Positions 27,101-41,846 are shown, numbered from the stretch's first letter. The stretch: DNA of 64,000 nucleotides from Sphingomonas sp. 7/4-4 (GCF_027941955.1 NZ_CP115960.1:3054501-3118500), one strand, 5' to 3'. Translations and numbers: made by a program. Notes: generated from the sequence alone by a model not told the origin.

Positions 27101-27117
27101 AAATCCTACATTGAAAG
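27101..27117 (+). repeat. dispersed repeat, short copy C
   Basis: AAATCCTACATTGAAAG matches the right end of the long copies at 6559-6694 and 14794-14928. It stands directly before the stop codon (27120) of a minus-strand gene, as copy B does. Confidence 0.65.
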
Positions 27118-27119
27118 CC

Positions 27120-27869
27120 TCAAGCAAGCGCTTCCCAGATCAGCGCCGCGCCGACGAGGATCATCAGCCAGTAGATCGCGGTGTAGAAGCGCTCGGGCGC
27201 GATGCGGCGGACCAACCATACGCCGGCGATCGTCGAGGCCAGCGCGAGCGGGAGCAATGCGGCAGCAGTGAGCAGGTTGGCCCGGGTGAACTGGCCGAGC
27301 GCCGCATAAGCCGGCACCTTGATCCAGTTGATCGCGGCGAAGAACAAGGCCGTGGTACCGATCAACACGTCGCGATCGAGCTTTCTCGGCAGCACCCAGA
27401 GCTGGAAAGGCGGCTGGCCGGCATGCGCGATCTGGCTGGTGAAGCCCGAGGCAATGCCGAACAACGATCCCACCCATAATGGCCAGCGCGCCGCGTCGCG
27501 CGGGGCGGCATGTCGCGCGGCCCAGAGGCGATAGGCCCCGAAAATCATCGAGATAGCCCCCACTGCCGCCATGACGCCAAGCGGCGACACGTTGGCGGCA
27601 AAGGCATAGCCGAGCCAGATGCCCAGCACCGCGCCGGGCATCATCCAGCCGAGCAGCTTCCAATCGACGGTGCGGCGGAACGCCCAGACGCCGACCACGT
27701 CCTGCGCGATCAGGATCGGCAGCAGGATCGCCGCGGCGCGCACCGGATCGATCGCGAAGGTCAGCATCGGCAGCGACAGCGCGCCCATGCCGGCGAACCC
27801 GCCTTTGGCGAGGCCGAGCAGGATTACCGCGGGGATGGCGAGTGCGTAGAAGTGCCAGTCGAGGATCAT
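27120..27869 (-). CDS. TauE/SafE (TSUP) family membrane permease
   Basis: 249 residues and about eight transmembrane helices. The first helix carries the glycine-rich [20 protein letters not shown] typical of TSUP exporters, repeated in weaker form in the second half ([20 protein letters not shown]). The family exports or imports sulfite, taurine-derived sulfoacetate or other sulfonates and organic acids; the substrate is unknown. The gene is flanked downstream by repeat copy C and upstream by a long inverted repeat. Confidence 0.88.
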   Translation of the reverse strand: MILDWHFYALAIPAVILLGLAKGGFAGMGALSLPMLTFAIDPVRAAAILLPILIAQDVVGVWAFRRTVDWKLLGWMMPGAVLGIWLGYAFAANVSPLGVMAAVGAISMIFGAYRLWAARHAAPRDAARWPLWVGSLFGIASGFTSQIAHAGQPPFQLWVLPRKLDRDVLIGTTALFFAAINWIKVPAYAALGQFTRANLLTAAALLPLALASTIAGVWLVRRIAPERFYTAIYWLMILVGAALIWEALA

Positions 27870-27885
27870 TGCGTCTCCGATGCAG

Positions 27886-27958
27886 TGCTCCTGCGAAGGC
27901 AGGAGCCTTGGCCGCAAGCACTCCGCCGGTGGCCAAGGCTCCTGCCTTCGCAGGAGCA
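27886..27958. repeat. perfect 28-bp inverted repeat with a 17-bp loop
   Basis: The arms 27886-27913 and 27931-27958 are exact reverse complements. Each arm starts with the CTCCTGCGAAGGCAGGAG palindrome, seen in many alphaproteobacterial extragenic repeats. It lies between the divergent TSUP and monooxygenase genes. It could form a strong cruciform or a bidirectional transcription roadblock. No transposase is present. Confidence 0.85.
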
Positions 27959-28031
27959 CGAGCAGGTTGGAACCCCTGCTTGCCTCTCCCGCCAAAGTGC
28001 CTATCGGACGGGGCAGACAGGAGGCGCGGGC

Positions 28032-28352
28032 ATGGCCGAGGATCGGACGGGGCAGCTGGTGGTGGTGTTCATCTCCGAGCGCACCGGCGACGATCCGGAT
28101 GGCTATGCCGCCGCCGCCGAGGCGATGGACAGGCTCGCCGCCCGGCAGCCCGGCTATCGCGGAATCGACAGCGTCTCGGCGGGAAGCCTGGGCATCACGC
28201 TCAGCTATTGGGCCGACGAAGCGAGCGCCGTGGCGTGGCGCAAGCATCCCGAGCACGCCGCGACGCGCGAGGCGGGGCGCGGGCGCTGGTACAAATGGTA
28301 TCGACTGCACGTCGCCGACATCAATCGCAGCTATTCGTGGACGCGCGAGTGA
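28032..28352 (+). CDS. antibiotic biosynthesis monooxygenase (ABM) domain protein
   Basis: 106 residues forming one dimeric alpha/beta (ferredoxin-like) domain: QLVVVFISERTGDD at the N-terminus, DRLAARQPGYRGIDSV and GITLSYWADEASAVAWRKHPEH are typical of ABM-fold proteins. Members are cofactor-free monooxygenases or haem-degrading enzymes; the function here is unknown. The stop overlaps the GTG start of the MFS gene (GTGA), so the two are co-translated. Confidence 0.85.
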   Translation: MAEDRTGQLVVVFISERTGDDPDGYAAAAEAMDRLAARQPGYRGIDSVSAGSLGITLSYWADEASAVAWRKHPEHAATREAGRGRWYKWYRLHVADINRSYSWTRE

Positions 28353-29609
28353 GGGTCCGCAGCTTCGATCGCACCTTCGCTCTGCTCTTCACGGTGATGC
28401 TGACGATCGCGGCGGGGAACACCGCGCTGCAATCGGTATTGCCGGCACTCGGGCGATCGCTCGGCGCGGCCGACAGCGCCGTGGCGGCGGTCTTCTCGGT
28501 GTCGGCGCTATTGTGGGTAGTCGCCGCGCCTTTCTGGGCGAATCGTTCGGATCGGCACGGGCGGCGCGCGATGGTGTTGCTCGGCGTGGCGGGCTTCACC
28601 GTGTCGCTGCTGTTGTGCGGAATCTTCCTCGCATTGGGGATCAACGGCGTCCTCGGGCCACTTGCGACCTTCATCGCCTTCATCGTCGGCCGCGTGATCT
28701 ACGGAACCTTCGGTTCTGCGGCGCCGCCGGCGGTGCAGGCGATCGTCGCGGGGCGGACGACGCGCGAGGAGCGGACGCGGGCGCTGACTCTGCTCGCCTC
28801 GGCATTCGGGCTGGGGACGATCCTGGGGCCGGCGATCGCGCCCTATCTGGTGCTCGGGCATCTCTGGAGCGGCGGGCCCGAGATCGGGCTGGCGGGCCCG
28901 GCCTTCGTGGCGGCGGCGATCGGGGCGGTGATCTGGATCGCAGTGGTGCGGCTGCTTCCACGCGACGAAGGCTATGCCCACGGCGCGGCGTCGAGCTATC
29001 CCTCGATCGGCGGACAGGGCACCGGGGCAACGGTGACCGCGGCGACGGCCGAGACCAGCGAGAAAGTGGGCTATTTCGACCCGCGGGTGCGCGCATGGAT
29101 CATCAGCGGGCTCGTCATCGGCCATGCCCAGGCGATGACCGGACAGGCGATCGGCTTCCTGATCATCGACCGGTTGGCCGTGTCGCCGATGGAGGCGCTT
29201 CATCCCACCGGTCTCGTGCTGATGATGGGCGCGGGATCGGCGCTGCTCGCGCAATGGGGACTGATTCCCTTGCTCGACCTCAAGCCGCGCGTGCTGATCC
29301 TCGCGGGCGCGGCCTTGGGAGTGTTCGGCTGTATCGCCGTCGGCAGCGCGACGTCGCTATACGGGATCGCGCTGGGCTATTCGCTGACCTCGCTCGGCAT
29401 GGGGCTGGCCCGGCCGGGCTTCACCGCGGGATCGTCGCTCGCGGTCGGCGCCGAGGCGCAGGGTTCGGTGGCGGGCAAGGTCACTTCGGTCAACGGCGCG
29501 GCGTTCGTGCTCGGGCCGTCGATCGGCGTGGGGCTATACGAGCTGTGGCGGCCGCTGCCTTATCTGACAGCGGCCGCCGCACTCGCGTGCCTGCTCGTTT
29601 ACGGCTGGC

Positions 29610-31897
<2,288 letters not shown>

Positions 31898-32192
31898 GCT
31901 TCATTTCCTTCAGGCAATGAAGCGGGAACATAGGAACGGACTTTCCGTGCCGCGAGGGGCAAAAAGGCGGGCCACAAGGACCCGCCGGGAAAGTTTTAGG
32001 AGAGGATGCCTGAAAGGCCTGCTCTATGTGCAGTGCGGCGAATTATTGTGCAAGTGCGAAATGCATCCAGCCGAATTGCAAAGGTTGCAATCGTAATGGG
32101 CTCGTACGATAGTGGCGGCACAGGCGCATTGAAGGCTTGCACCGGCGCGAGCTCTCGGCGAAGCTTGTACCGCAGTGCACAAAAGAAAGATC

Positions 32193-33083
32193 ATGCGTAG
32201 GCTACCGCCCCTCACCGCCATCGAGGCATTCGTCCAGGTTGCGCGTCTCGGCTCGATCAAGGCCGCCGCGGAGGAACTCGCACTTTCCTCGCCCGCACTG
32301 AGCCGCCGGGTGCAATCGCTCGAGCGCTTCATCGGCAAGCCGTTGTTCGAGCGCCGCCATCAGGCGCTGCGGCTCAATGATGATGGCGACCGGTTGCTCG
32401 GGCTGATCGCGCCTGCGCTGGATGCGATGACCGATGCGGTCGAGGCGATGACCAGCGGCAGCGAATTGCTGCGGCTGCGGCTCGGCGTGCTGCCGCTCTA
32501 CGCGACCCAGCAGCTGCTGCCGCGCCTTCCCGAACTCAAGCGCCGCCACCCCGAACTGCATCTCGACGTCGATACCGCAGGCTATGGCGTCGCCCGGCTC
32601 GGCGACGGGCTCGATGCGGCGATCGTGATCGCGCGCGACATCGATCCGGGCTTCTATTCGCGACGGCTCGATCGCAACCGCGTCCACGTCATCGGCGCGC
32701 GCACCCTCGTCGAAGGTCCCGATCCGATCACGCGGCCCGAGCAGCTTTCGAAGCTCACCGCCTTGGTCCATCGCGACATGCCCGAGACCTTTACTGCGTG
32801 GCGCGCGGCGGCGGGCGTCCCGGACCTCGAGCCGCTGGCGATCGATCATTTCGATTCGGGCAATCTGATGCTCGAGGCGGCGGCGCAGGGGCTCGGCGTC
32901 GCCTTCATGCTCGAATCGCATTTCGAGGCGGCGCGCGACGAACGGCTCGTCCAGCTCTTCGACCTGACCGTGGAGAGCCATTACAGCTATTGGTTCGTCT
33001 GCCGCCCGCGCGCGCTGGGTCAGCGCCCGGTGCGGATCTTCCACGACTGGCTGATCGAGTCGCTCGGCGTCGAGAAGGCGTAG
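32193..33083 (+). CDS. LysR-type transcriptional regulator
   Basis: 296 residues. The N-terminal helix-turn-helix covers residues 6-60 (LTAIEAFVQVARLGSIKAA, SSPALSRRVQSLERFIGKPL). The effector-binding domain follows, with the GcvA-like pattern ALVHRD...NLMLEAAAQGLGVAFM. The ATG at 32193 has an AAGAAAG site just upstream; a GTG at 32175 is possible. It is divergent from the CDC48-like ATPase, which could be its target, but neither sequence names an inducer. Confidence 0.9.
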   Translation: MRRLPPLTAIEAFVQVARLGSIKAAAEELALSSPALSRRVQSLERFIGKPLFERRHQALRLNDDGDRLLGLIAPALDAMTDAVEAMTSGSELLRLRLGVLPLYATQQLLPRLPELKRRHPELHLDVDTAGYGVARLGDGLDAAIVIARDIDPGFYSRRLDRNRVHVIGARTLVEGPDPITRPEQLSKLTALVHRDMPETFTAWRAAAGVPDLEPLAIDHFDSGNLMLEAAAQGLGVAFMLESHFEAARDERLVQLFDLTVESHYSYWFVCRPRALGQRPVRIFHDWLIESLGVEKA

Positions 33084-33127
33084 TCGGGCACGACTCTAAG
33101 TTGTTGATTTTGAGTCGGATTAAAACA

Positions 33128-33157
33128 TTGAAAAATCACGCTGAATCTCTATATATT
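33128..33157 (+). promoter_or_regulatory. sigma-70-type promoter of a putative small RNA
   Basis: TTGAAA (33128-33133) and TATATT or TATATA (33150-33157) are 16-18 bases apart, close to consensus and standing in an AT-rich stretch of otherwise GC-rich DNA. Transcription should start near 33163. Confidence 0.6.
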
Positions 33158-33162
33158 GAGTT

Positions 33163-33240
33163 CGCGTGATCTGAACCTAGGCACAACCTAGTAGTAGGAT
33201 TGCCCCGGCGGGCGGCTGAAAGGTCGTCCGCCCTTTTTAT
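33163..33240 (+). ncRNA. candidate small RNA with intrinsic terminator
   Basis: No open reading frame explains this stretch between LysR and the DUF3800 gene. From the promoter above, a transcript of about 75-80 bases would contain a short hairpin CTAGG-CACAA-CCTAG (33178-33192). It would end in a GGGCGG/CCGCCC hairpin followed by TTTTTAT (33210-33240), an intrinsic terminator on the plus strand. LysR itself could also be terminated here. No known family was recognised. Confidence 0.5.
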
Positions 33241-33989
33241 AGCTCCACTATGCCCAAAGGAGAGCTCCTGCTCGCATTCACATTCAAAACCGGCAAGAGC
33301 CGATCATAATAGTAGGCAGCTTTTTGTCGGCGTATGTAGCTATTGGGTTTGTAGCGCTGGTGCAGGAAATAAGAACATACGTCCGCCATCTGTATCGCAA
33401 GCGACTCAGCTGAATCCTTCCCATGAGGATCCTCAATCAGCCTCAGTATGGGGAGATTCCTTGGAGGTCCGCCAAATGCGCTCGGAACCGGATTGTACAC
33501 TGCCATTTTACGAACCATCCGGAGTAGCTTTAAGCCCGCAGTATCATCCGTGAAAACGACACCGTAATCTGACCTGAATGCTCCCGGAAAATTGCCAAAC
33601 ATCAGGGTGTTCTCGAAGCGCTGAAATAGTGTTTTCCACGCAAAATCAAACACATCAAAATCAGCAGGCTTGTTACGCTTGTCGACAATCACCCCGGTGA
33701 TCGAAATGTCCTGCATCTTGGCCAGCTCATCCAGCGCATTGCGCAGGATCGCTAGGCGCGTGTGACGTTGAAGACCGAAGACCTTGCTTTTGATGAATTC
33801 GGAGGCATGTATCTCGGCTCGCATAGGCAGGCCGTGCACAGCGCGCATTGTTTTCTTGAAAGCAATTAGCGCGTTCATGAAGCTGCGCCATTGCCGCTCA
33901 TGAACCACGATGCCCGTCAAGGCGAAGAAATCGGTTGGAGAGTTGGCCGTGCCCGTGTCTCCACTTTCATCGACATACATCATGTACAT
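33237..33989 (-). CDS. DUF3800 domain protein
   Basis: 250 residues. It begins MYMMYVDESGDTG, the acidic N-terminal signature of DUF3800, a predicted RNase H-like fold; conserved later segments are MRAEIHASEF, DKRNKPADF and QMADVCSYFL. DUF3800 genes often lie in defence or mobile regions; the activity is not known. The base composition is clearly more AT-rich than that of the neighbours, suggesting recent acquisition. A start at 34010 is also possible. Confidence 0.85.
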   Translation of the reverse strand: MYMMYVDESGDTGTANSPTDFFALTGIVVHERQWRSFMNALIAFKKTMRAVHGLPMRAEIHASEFIKSKVFGLQRHTRLAILRNALDELAKMQDISITGVIVDKRNKPADFDVFDFAWKTLFQRFENTLMFGNFPGAFRSDYGVVFTDDTAGLKLLRMVRKMAVYNPVPSAFGGPPRNLPILRLIEDPHGKDSAESLAIQMADVCSYFLHQRYKPNSYIRRQKAAYYYDRLLPVLNVNASRSSPLGIVEL

Positions 33990-34068
33990 CGAGGCAGAAT
34001 ACGGCAGCAAACAACTTTGGCTAGACCCCGGCCGGAGACCTGAAGTGCCGGCCGAGATATGGCTCTAG

Positions 34069-34521
34069 TTACTCGACGGTCGCCTTGACGATCTTGCCGG
34101 GCGTGCGCGGCGGCTCGCCCTTGGGGAGGGCGTCGACATTCTCCATGCCTTCGATCACTTCGCCCCACACCGTGTACTGGCGATCGAGGAAGGTCGCGTC
34201 GTCGAGGCAGATGAAGAATTGCGAGTTGGCGCTGTTGGGATCGTTGGTCCGCGCCATCGAGCAGACGCCGCGGACATGCGGCTCGGCGCTGAATTCCTGC
34301 GGAAGGTTGGGCTCCTTCGAGCCGCCCATGCCGGTGCCCGAGGGATCGCCGCCCTGCGCCATGAAGCCGTCGATCACGCGGTGGAAGACGACGCCGTCAT
34401 AGAAGCCGTCCCCGGCCAGCTTGACGATGCGCTCGACATGCTTCGGCGCCAGATCGGGACGAAGCTTGATCCGGACATCACCGGTATCGAGAGTCAGGAC
34501 GAGCGTGCTTGGGGCGGACAT
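34069..34521 (-). CDS. ppiB: peptidyl-prolyl cis-trans isomerase, cyclophilin type
   Basis: 150 residues of one cyclophilin domain without signal peptide, so cytoplasmic. The catalytic FHRVIDGFMAQGGDP and the downstream MARTNDPNSANSQFFIC are the standard bacterial PpiB motifs. It catalyses proline isomerisation in folding proteins. Two of the cyclophilin features of larger family members (the divergent loop, the cyclosporin Trp) are absent or altered, as usual in bacteria. It stands alone. Confidence 0.93.
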   Translation of the reverse strand: MSAPSTLVLTLDTGDVRIKLRPDLAPKHVERIVKLAGDGFYDGVVFHRVIDGFMAQGGDPSGTGMGGSKEPNLPQEFSAEPHVRGVCSMARTNDPNSANSQFFICLDDATFLDRQYTVWGEVIEGMENVDALPKGEPPRTPGKIVKATVE

Positions 34522-34653
34522 AGATTACTCCGATGGAACTTTGCCTGCGGCCCTAAGCACCTTGCCTGTGGCTTGCAACATGCGCGCTGCATTGGCAGTG
34601 GCGACGCGCCGCGCTAGGAGCGGCGCAACCGGGCGCATCAGGGAGGTCGAACG

Positions 34654-36057
34654 ATGAGCGAGACCGAACTTCATCCAGAATCGCGGGCGCCCGAAAGCGA
34701 GCTCGACGAGGACGATCGGCTCAAGCCCGAATTCGTCAGTGCCGTGCTCGAGGCAGTCGCCGCGGGCGATGCCGAGACTGCGCGCGCGCGCGTCGCCCCG
34801 CTCCATCCCGCCGACATCGCCGATCTCGTCGAGCTGACCCCTGCCGAGCTACGCCCGGCGCTGGCGGCGGCGATCTCGGACTTGATCGACGGCGACGTGC
34901 TCGCCGAGATGAACGACTGGGTGCGCGAGGCGCTGGTCGACGCGCTCGAGCCCCACCAGGTGGCGGACATCGCCGCCGAACTCGATACCGACGACGCCGT
35001 CGCGATCATCGAGGACATGGACGTCGAGGATCAGCGCGAAGTGCTCCGCGCGCTCGACCCCGACGATCGCGCCGCGATCGAGGAAGCGCTCTCTTATCCC
35101 GAGGAGACCGCCGGCCGGCTGATGCAGCGCGAGCTGATCGCGGTGCCCGAGCATTGGACCGTCGGCGACGTGCTCGATTATCTGCGGCGCGAGGAAGAGC
35201 TGACCACCGATTTCTGGGAAATCTTCGTGGTCGATCCCGCGCACCATCCGGTGGGCACCTGCCATTTGAGCTGGATCCTGCGGACGCCGCGCGCCGTTTC
35301 GATCGCCGACGTGATGAAGCGCGAGCAGACGCTGATCCCGGCCGACATGGACCAGGAGGAAGTGGCGCTCCGCTTCCAGAAATACGCGCTGATCTCGGCC
35401 GCGGTGATCGATTCGAACGGCCGGCTGGTCGGCATGATCACCGTCGACGACGTGGTCCACATCATCTCCGAAGAAGCCGGCGAGGATATCCTGCACCTGT
35501 CGGGCGCGGGCGAAGGCGACATCAACGAGCCGGTGCTCGACAGCTACAAGGGCCGCGTCCGCTGGCTGCTCACCAATCTGGTGACGGCGCTGGTGCCCGC
35601 GACGATCGTGTTCCTCTTCGACGCGACGATCGCGCAAAAGGCCATGCTCGCGGCGCTGATGCCGATCGTCGCCGGGGTCGGCGGCAATGCCGGAACGCAG
35701 ACGCTGGCAGTGACCGTGCGCGCGCTCGCCACCAACCAGCTGACCCAATCCAACACGCTGCGTGCGATCCGGCGCGAAATCTCGATCGCGGTGCTCAACG
35801 GGCTCACCGTCGCGGCGGTGATCGGGCTCGGCATAGGCACGGCTTTCCAGGACGCGGCGCTGGGGATGGTGATCGCGGCGGCGATGCTCGCCAACATATT
35901 GATCGCGGGACTGGCCGGCGTGCTGGTGCCGCTGACGCTGGAGCGATTCGAGCAGGATCCGGCGGTGGCTTCGTCGGTATTCGTCACGATGGTGACCGAT
36001 TCGATGGGCTTCCTCGCGTTTCTCGGCCTCGCCACGGCGAGCGGGCTGGTCGGTTGA
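34654..36057 (+). CDS. mgtE: magnesium transporter MgtE
   Basis: 467 residues. The N-terminal helical domain has LHPADIADLVELTPAELRP repeats, the CBS pair follows (DVMKREQTLIPADMDQEEVA and SEEAGEDILHLSGAGEGD), and the C-terminal five-helix pore includes PIVAGVGGNAGTQTLAVTVR, the selectivity motif, and FVTMVTDSMGFLAFLGLA. Mg2+ binding to the CBS and N domains closes the pore. Single gene; a downstream DUF1489 gene begins 31 bp after its stop. Confidence 0.95.
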   Translation: MSETELHPESRAPESELDEDDRLKPEFVSAVLEAVAAGDAETARARVAPLHPADIADLVELTPAELRPALAAAISDLIDGDVLAEMNDWVREALVDALEPHQVADIAAELDTDDAVAIIEDMDVEDQREVLRALDPDDRAAIEEALSYPEETAGRLMQRELIAVPEHWTVGDVLDYLRREEELTTDFWEIFVVDPAHHPVGTCHLSWILRTPRAVSIADVMKREQTLIPADMDQEEVALRFQKYALISAAVIDSNGRLVGMITVDDVVHIISEEAGEDILHLSGAGEGDINEPVLDSYKGRVRWLLTNLVTALVPATIVFLFDATIAQKAMLAALMPIVAGVGGNAGTQTLAVTVRALATNQLTQSNTLRAIRREISIAVLNGLTVAAVIGLGIGTAFQDAALGMVIAAAMLANILIAGLAGVLVPLTLERFEQDPAVASSVFVTMVTDSMGFLAFLGLATASGLVG

Positions 36058-36088
36058 TCGCCGCCCTCCGCGACCCCAGATTGCAGCC

Positions 36089-36490
36089 GTGCCGCTACAT
36101 CTGACCAAGGTCGCCTATGGCTGCGACAGCATCGAATATCTGCAGGAGCGCCTCGCGCTCAAGGCGGCGCACCAGCCCGCCTTCCTGACCACGCGCTATC
36201 TGCCCAAGAGGCATGAAGAGATTGCGGGTGGGTCGCTGTTCTGGATCATCAAGCACCAGTTGATCGGCCGCTCGCCGATCCTGGGCTTCGGCGAGGCCGA
36301 GGGCGGGCGCGTGGCGATCTATCTCGAACCGAAGCTGGTGCTCGTCCAGGCGCGGCCCAAGCGCGCGCACCAGGGATGGCGCTATCTCGAGGGCAAGGAT
36401 GCCCCGGTCGACCTGGGCGAGGCCGGTGCGGGCGTTGCCGAGATGCCGGCGGGACTGGTTGGCGAACTCGCGGCGATGGGGCTGATTTGA
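36089..36490 (+). CDS. DUF1489 family protein
   Basis: 133 residues from a GTG start. MPLHLTKVAYGCDSIEYL and GGSLFWIIKHQLIGRSPILG are characteristic of DUF1489, an alphaproteobacterial family of unknown function often found near housekeeping genes. It may be co-transcribed with mgtE. Confidence 0.85.
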   Translation: MPLHLTKVAYGCDSIEYLQERLALKAAHQPAFLTTRYLPKRHEEIAGGSLFWIIKHQLIGRSPILGFGEAEGGRVAIYLEPKLVLVQARPKRAHQGWRYLEGKDAPVDLGEAGAGVAEMPAGLVGELAAMGLI

Positions 36491-36495
36491 TTTCT

Positions 36496-36613
36496 ATCCT
36501 CCCCCGCAAGGGGAGGTGGCATGCGCAGCATGAGGGAGGGGAGGAAGCACTAACCTCGCGGCGTGCTTACTCCTCCGTCGCCTTCGGCGACACCTCCCCT
36601 GGCGGGGGAGGAT
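36496..36613. repeat. extragenic inverted repeat, 118 bp
   Basis: The outer arms, 36496-36518 and 36591-36613, are nearly perfect reverse complements starting ATCCTCCCC and ending GGGGAGGAT, with further inner palindromic segments (AGCAC/GTGCT). It sits between convergent genes (DUF1489 and msrA). The unit resembles the repeat-like hairpin inside the gene at 20190-20225 and the terminator at 63334-63363. Confidence 0.8.
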
Positions 36614-36620
36614 TTTCCGC

Positions 36621-37276
36621 TCAATTCGCGAGTTGCGGGAACGCATTCCTGAACGCCGCGACCTTGGGCTTGTCCCAGCGCACGATGTAGGGGTGCGTCG
36701 GGTTCCGCCAGAAAAAGTCCTGGTGGTACGCCTCGGCCTGGTAGAAGGCGCCGCTCTCGATCCTGGTCACGATCGGCCTGGGCCACGCCTTGGTGCGGCC
36801 GAGCTGCGCGATATAGGCGGTGGCGACGCGGCGCTGGGCGGCGTCCTGGGGGAAGATTGCCGAGCGATAGCTGGGGCCGACATCGGGGCCCTGGCGATTG
36901 AGCTGGGTCGGATCGTGCGCGACCGAGAAATAGACGCGCAGCAGCGTGCCATAGCTCACCTTCGTCGGATCGTAGACGATACGCACCGCCTCGGCATGGG
37001 CAGTGCGTTCGGTCGACACCTGGCCGTAGCTGGCAGTGCCCCTGGTGCCGCCGGCGAAGCCGCTGGTCACCGAATGCACGCCCTTCACCGACTGGAAGAC
37101 TGCCTCCATCCCCCAGAAGCAGCCGCCGGCAAGCACCGCGACCTGCTCGTTCTTGCCCCCGGGGACATCCTGCGCCGGCGGCGGAATCGGCACCGCGCGC
37201 TCGGCGGCGGGGCGGCGATCGCCGGCAGCAGCAATGCCGCTCCGGCGAGGCCAATTGGGAGGGCCCATTCCAGCAT
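36621..37276 (-). CDS. msrA: peptide methionine sulfoxide reductase A, probably exported (probable frameshift)
   Basis: The catalytic domain GGCFWGMEAVFQSVKGV is clear, with the active-site Cys in CFWG and the substrate motif DPTQLNRQGPDVGPSYRSAIF. Read as it stands, a start at 37268 gives a non-descript N-terminus. If one base is missing near 37205, the ATG at 37276 gives a signal peptide (MLEWALPIGLAGAALLLPAI) in front of PPPSA and the domain, making a periplasmic enzyme of 218 residues. It reduces Met-S-sulfoxide. The MsrB gene lies far away at 60689. Confidence 0.85.
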
Positions 37277-37302
37277 GGGCGCAAGATCGTGCGTTCCGTG
37301 CC

Positions 37303-40317
<3,015 letters not shown>

Positions 40318-40383
40318 GCCGCCGCAGCCGCCTTACGGCAAGCCCGTGTTGCCGCCGCACCCTGCGCCACCTATCAGCGGCGC

Positions 40384-41046
40384 ATGTCGAACCCTCCGAT
40401 GCGCGTGGCGATCGTGCCGGTCACGCCGCTCCAGCAGAATTGCAGCCTGCTCTGGTGCACGCGCACGATGCGCGGCGCCTTTGTCGATCCGGGCGGCGAC
40501 CTCGATCGCCTCCGCGCGGCGGCCGCGCAGCACAAGGTGACGATCGAAAAGATCCTGATCACCCATGGCCATATCGACCATTGCGGGCTGGCGGGCGAAT
40601 TCGCCGCCGAACTGGATGTCGGCATCGAAGGCCCGCACGAGGCCGACCGCTTCTGGATCGACCGGCTCGAAGAGGATGGCCGTAAATATGGCGTGCGCGG
40701 CGTGCCGTTCGAGCCTGGTCGCTGGCTGGCCGATGGCGACCAGGTGACTGTCGGCGCGCTGGTGCTCGACGTCTATCATTGCCCCGGCCACACGCCGGGC
40801 CATGTCGTCTTCCACCATGCGCCGTCGAAGCTGGCGATCGTCGGCGACGTGCTGTTCCAGGGATCGATCGGCCGCACCGACTTCCCCAAGGGCAATCATC
40901 AGGATCTGATCGACGCGATCACCGGCAGGCTGTGGCCGCTGGGGAACGACACGGTGTTCGTCCCCGGCCACGGCCAGCCCAGCAACTTCGCGCACGAGCG
41001 GCGGACGAATCCGTTCGTGAGCGATGCGGCGCTGGCGCGCGGCTAA
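40384..41046 (+). CDS. metallo-beta-lactamase fold hydrolase (glyoxalase II-like)
   Basis: 220 residues with the zinc motif THGHIDHCG, the second-metal ligands in HCPGHTPGHVVFHH and GDVLFQGSIGRTDFPKGN, and a final PGHGQPSNFAHE. This is the YcbL/glyoxalase II-like group, which hydrolyse thioesters. Active zinc ligands all seem present. It stands alone between a convergent MAPEG gene and the divergent pabB gene (66 bp). Confidence 0.9.
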   Translation: MSNPPMRVAIVPVTPLQQNCSLLWCTRTMRGAFVDPGGDLDRLRAAAAQHKVTIEKILITHGHIDHCGLAGEFAAELDVGIEGPHEADRFWIDRLEEDGRKYGVRGVPFEPGRWLADGDQVTVGALVLDVYHCPGHTPGHVVFHHAPSKLAIVGDVLFQGSIGRTDFPKGNHQDLIDAITGRLWPLGNDTVFVPGHGQPSNFAHERRTNPFVSDAALARG

Positions 41047-41477
41047 CCGACCGGGCGGATCTTGAAGACGGTGGTCGGCGGCTGCTTGGGCGCCTGCGCG
41101 CCGAGATAGATGGCATAGCCGGCGAGTGCCAGCATCGGCAGGAAGGTGAGCAGCATCCCCGCCTGCCGCATCCACAGCCGCGCGACCATCCCGACCGCAT
41201 GGAGCGCGCGGCCGAGCAGAAACGCGGCGGCAAATCCCCAGAGCCAGATCGTCGGCCCCGTCGCGAGTTCGATCAGGGCAATGAGAATCAGCGTGATCGG
41301 CGCATATTCGGTGAAGTTGAGATGCGCGCGCATCCGCGTGGTCAGCTCGCCATTGGGACCCTCGCCATGGAGGATCCTGTTCGACACGCGGATTCGCGAG
41401 ATTCGCACGCCGAGCCAAAAGTTGAGCAAAGCTGCGGCGCCGGCAGCGGTCAGCGTGACGGGCAGGAAGAGCGTCAT
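41043..41477 (-). CDS. MAPEG family membrane protein
   Basis: 144 residues, four transmembrane helices. The segment GEGPNGELTTRMRAHLNFTEYAPI is the glutathione-binding loop region of the MAPEG family (here with R-x-R-A-H-x-N-x-x-E-Y). Bacterial members can have glutathione transferase activity towards hydrophobic compounds. It converges on the metallo-hydrolase gene, overlapping four bases of its end. Confidence 0.88.
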   Translation of the reverse strand: MTLFLPVTLTAAGAAALLNFWLGVRISRIRVSNRILHGEGPNGELTTRMRAHLNFTEYAPITLILIALIELATGPTIWLWGFAAAFLLGRALHAVGMVARLWMRQAGMLLTFLPMLALAGYAIYLGAQAPKQPPTTVFKIRPVG

Positions 41478-41666
41478 GGAGGTCCCCTTTGAGTTTCCGA
41501 TCTGCCACGCCCTTGCAACTCGGGCAAGAATCGGTATACGCGCGGCCTCGCTTCGTGACCTGCCCCGTTGGTCCGGCGGGCAGCCGGCCTAACCGTCGCT
41601 TGCCCGGACACCTATGCGGGCGTATCGCGACCTGATTCATGTGTTCTTCGAAGTAAAGGTGCCTGA

Positions 41667-41846
41667 ATGGCCGTTCCCAAGAGAAAGACCTCGCCCTCGC
41701 GGCGTGGCATGCGCCGGGCGCACGATGCGCTCACGGTCGATGCGTTCCAGGAATGCTCGAACTGCGGCGAACTGAAGCGCCCGCACAATCTGTGCGCGGC
41801 GTGCGGCCATTATAACGGCCGCGAAGTCACCTCCGTAGAGGGCTGA
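41667..41846 (+). CDS. rpmF: 50S ribosomal protein L32
   Basis: 59 residues, [17 protein letters not shown] at the start and the zinc-ribbon Cys pattern [18 protein letters not shown] later. It is a large-subunit protein. It heads the conserved rpmF-plsX-fabH fatty-acid cluster, 29 bp before plsX. The protein is too short for the usual length cut-offs but unmistakable. Confidence 0.97.
   Translation: MAVPKRKTSPSRRGMRRAHDALTVDAFQECSNCGELKRPHNLCAACGHYNGREVTSVEG

Noticed and set aside
36496..36613. Insertion sequence remnant
   Set aside because: Inverted repeats are present but there is no transposase frame and no target duplication; the unit matches an extragenic palindrome type.
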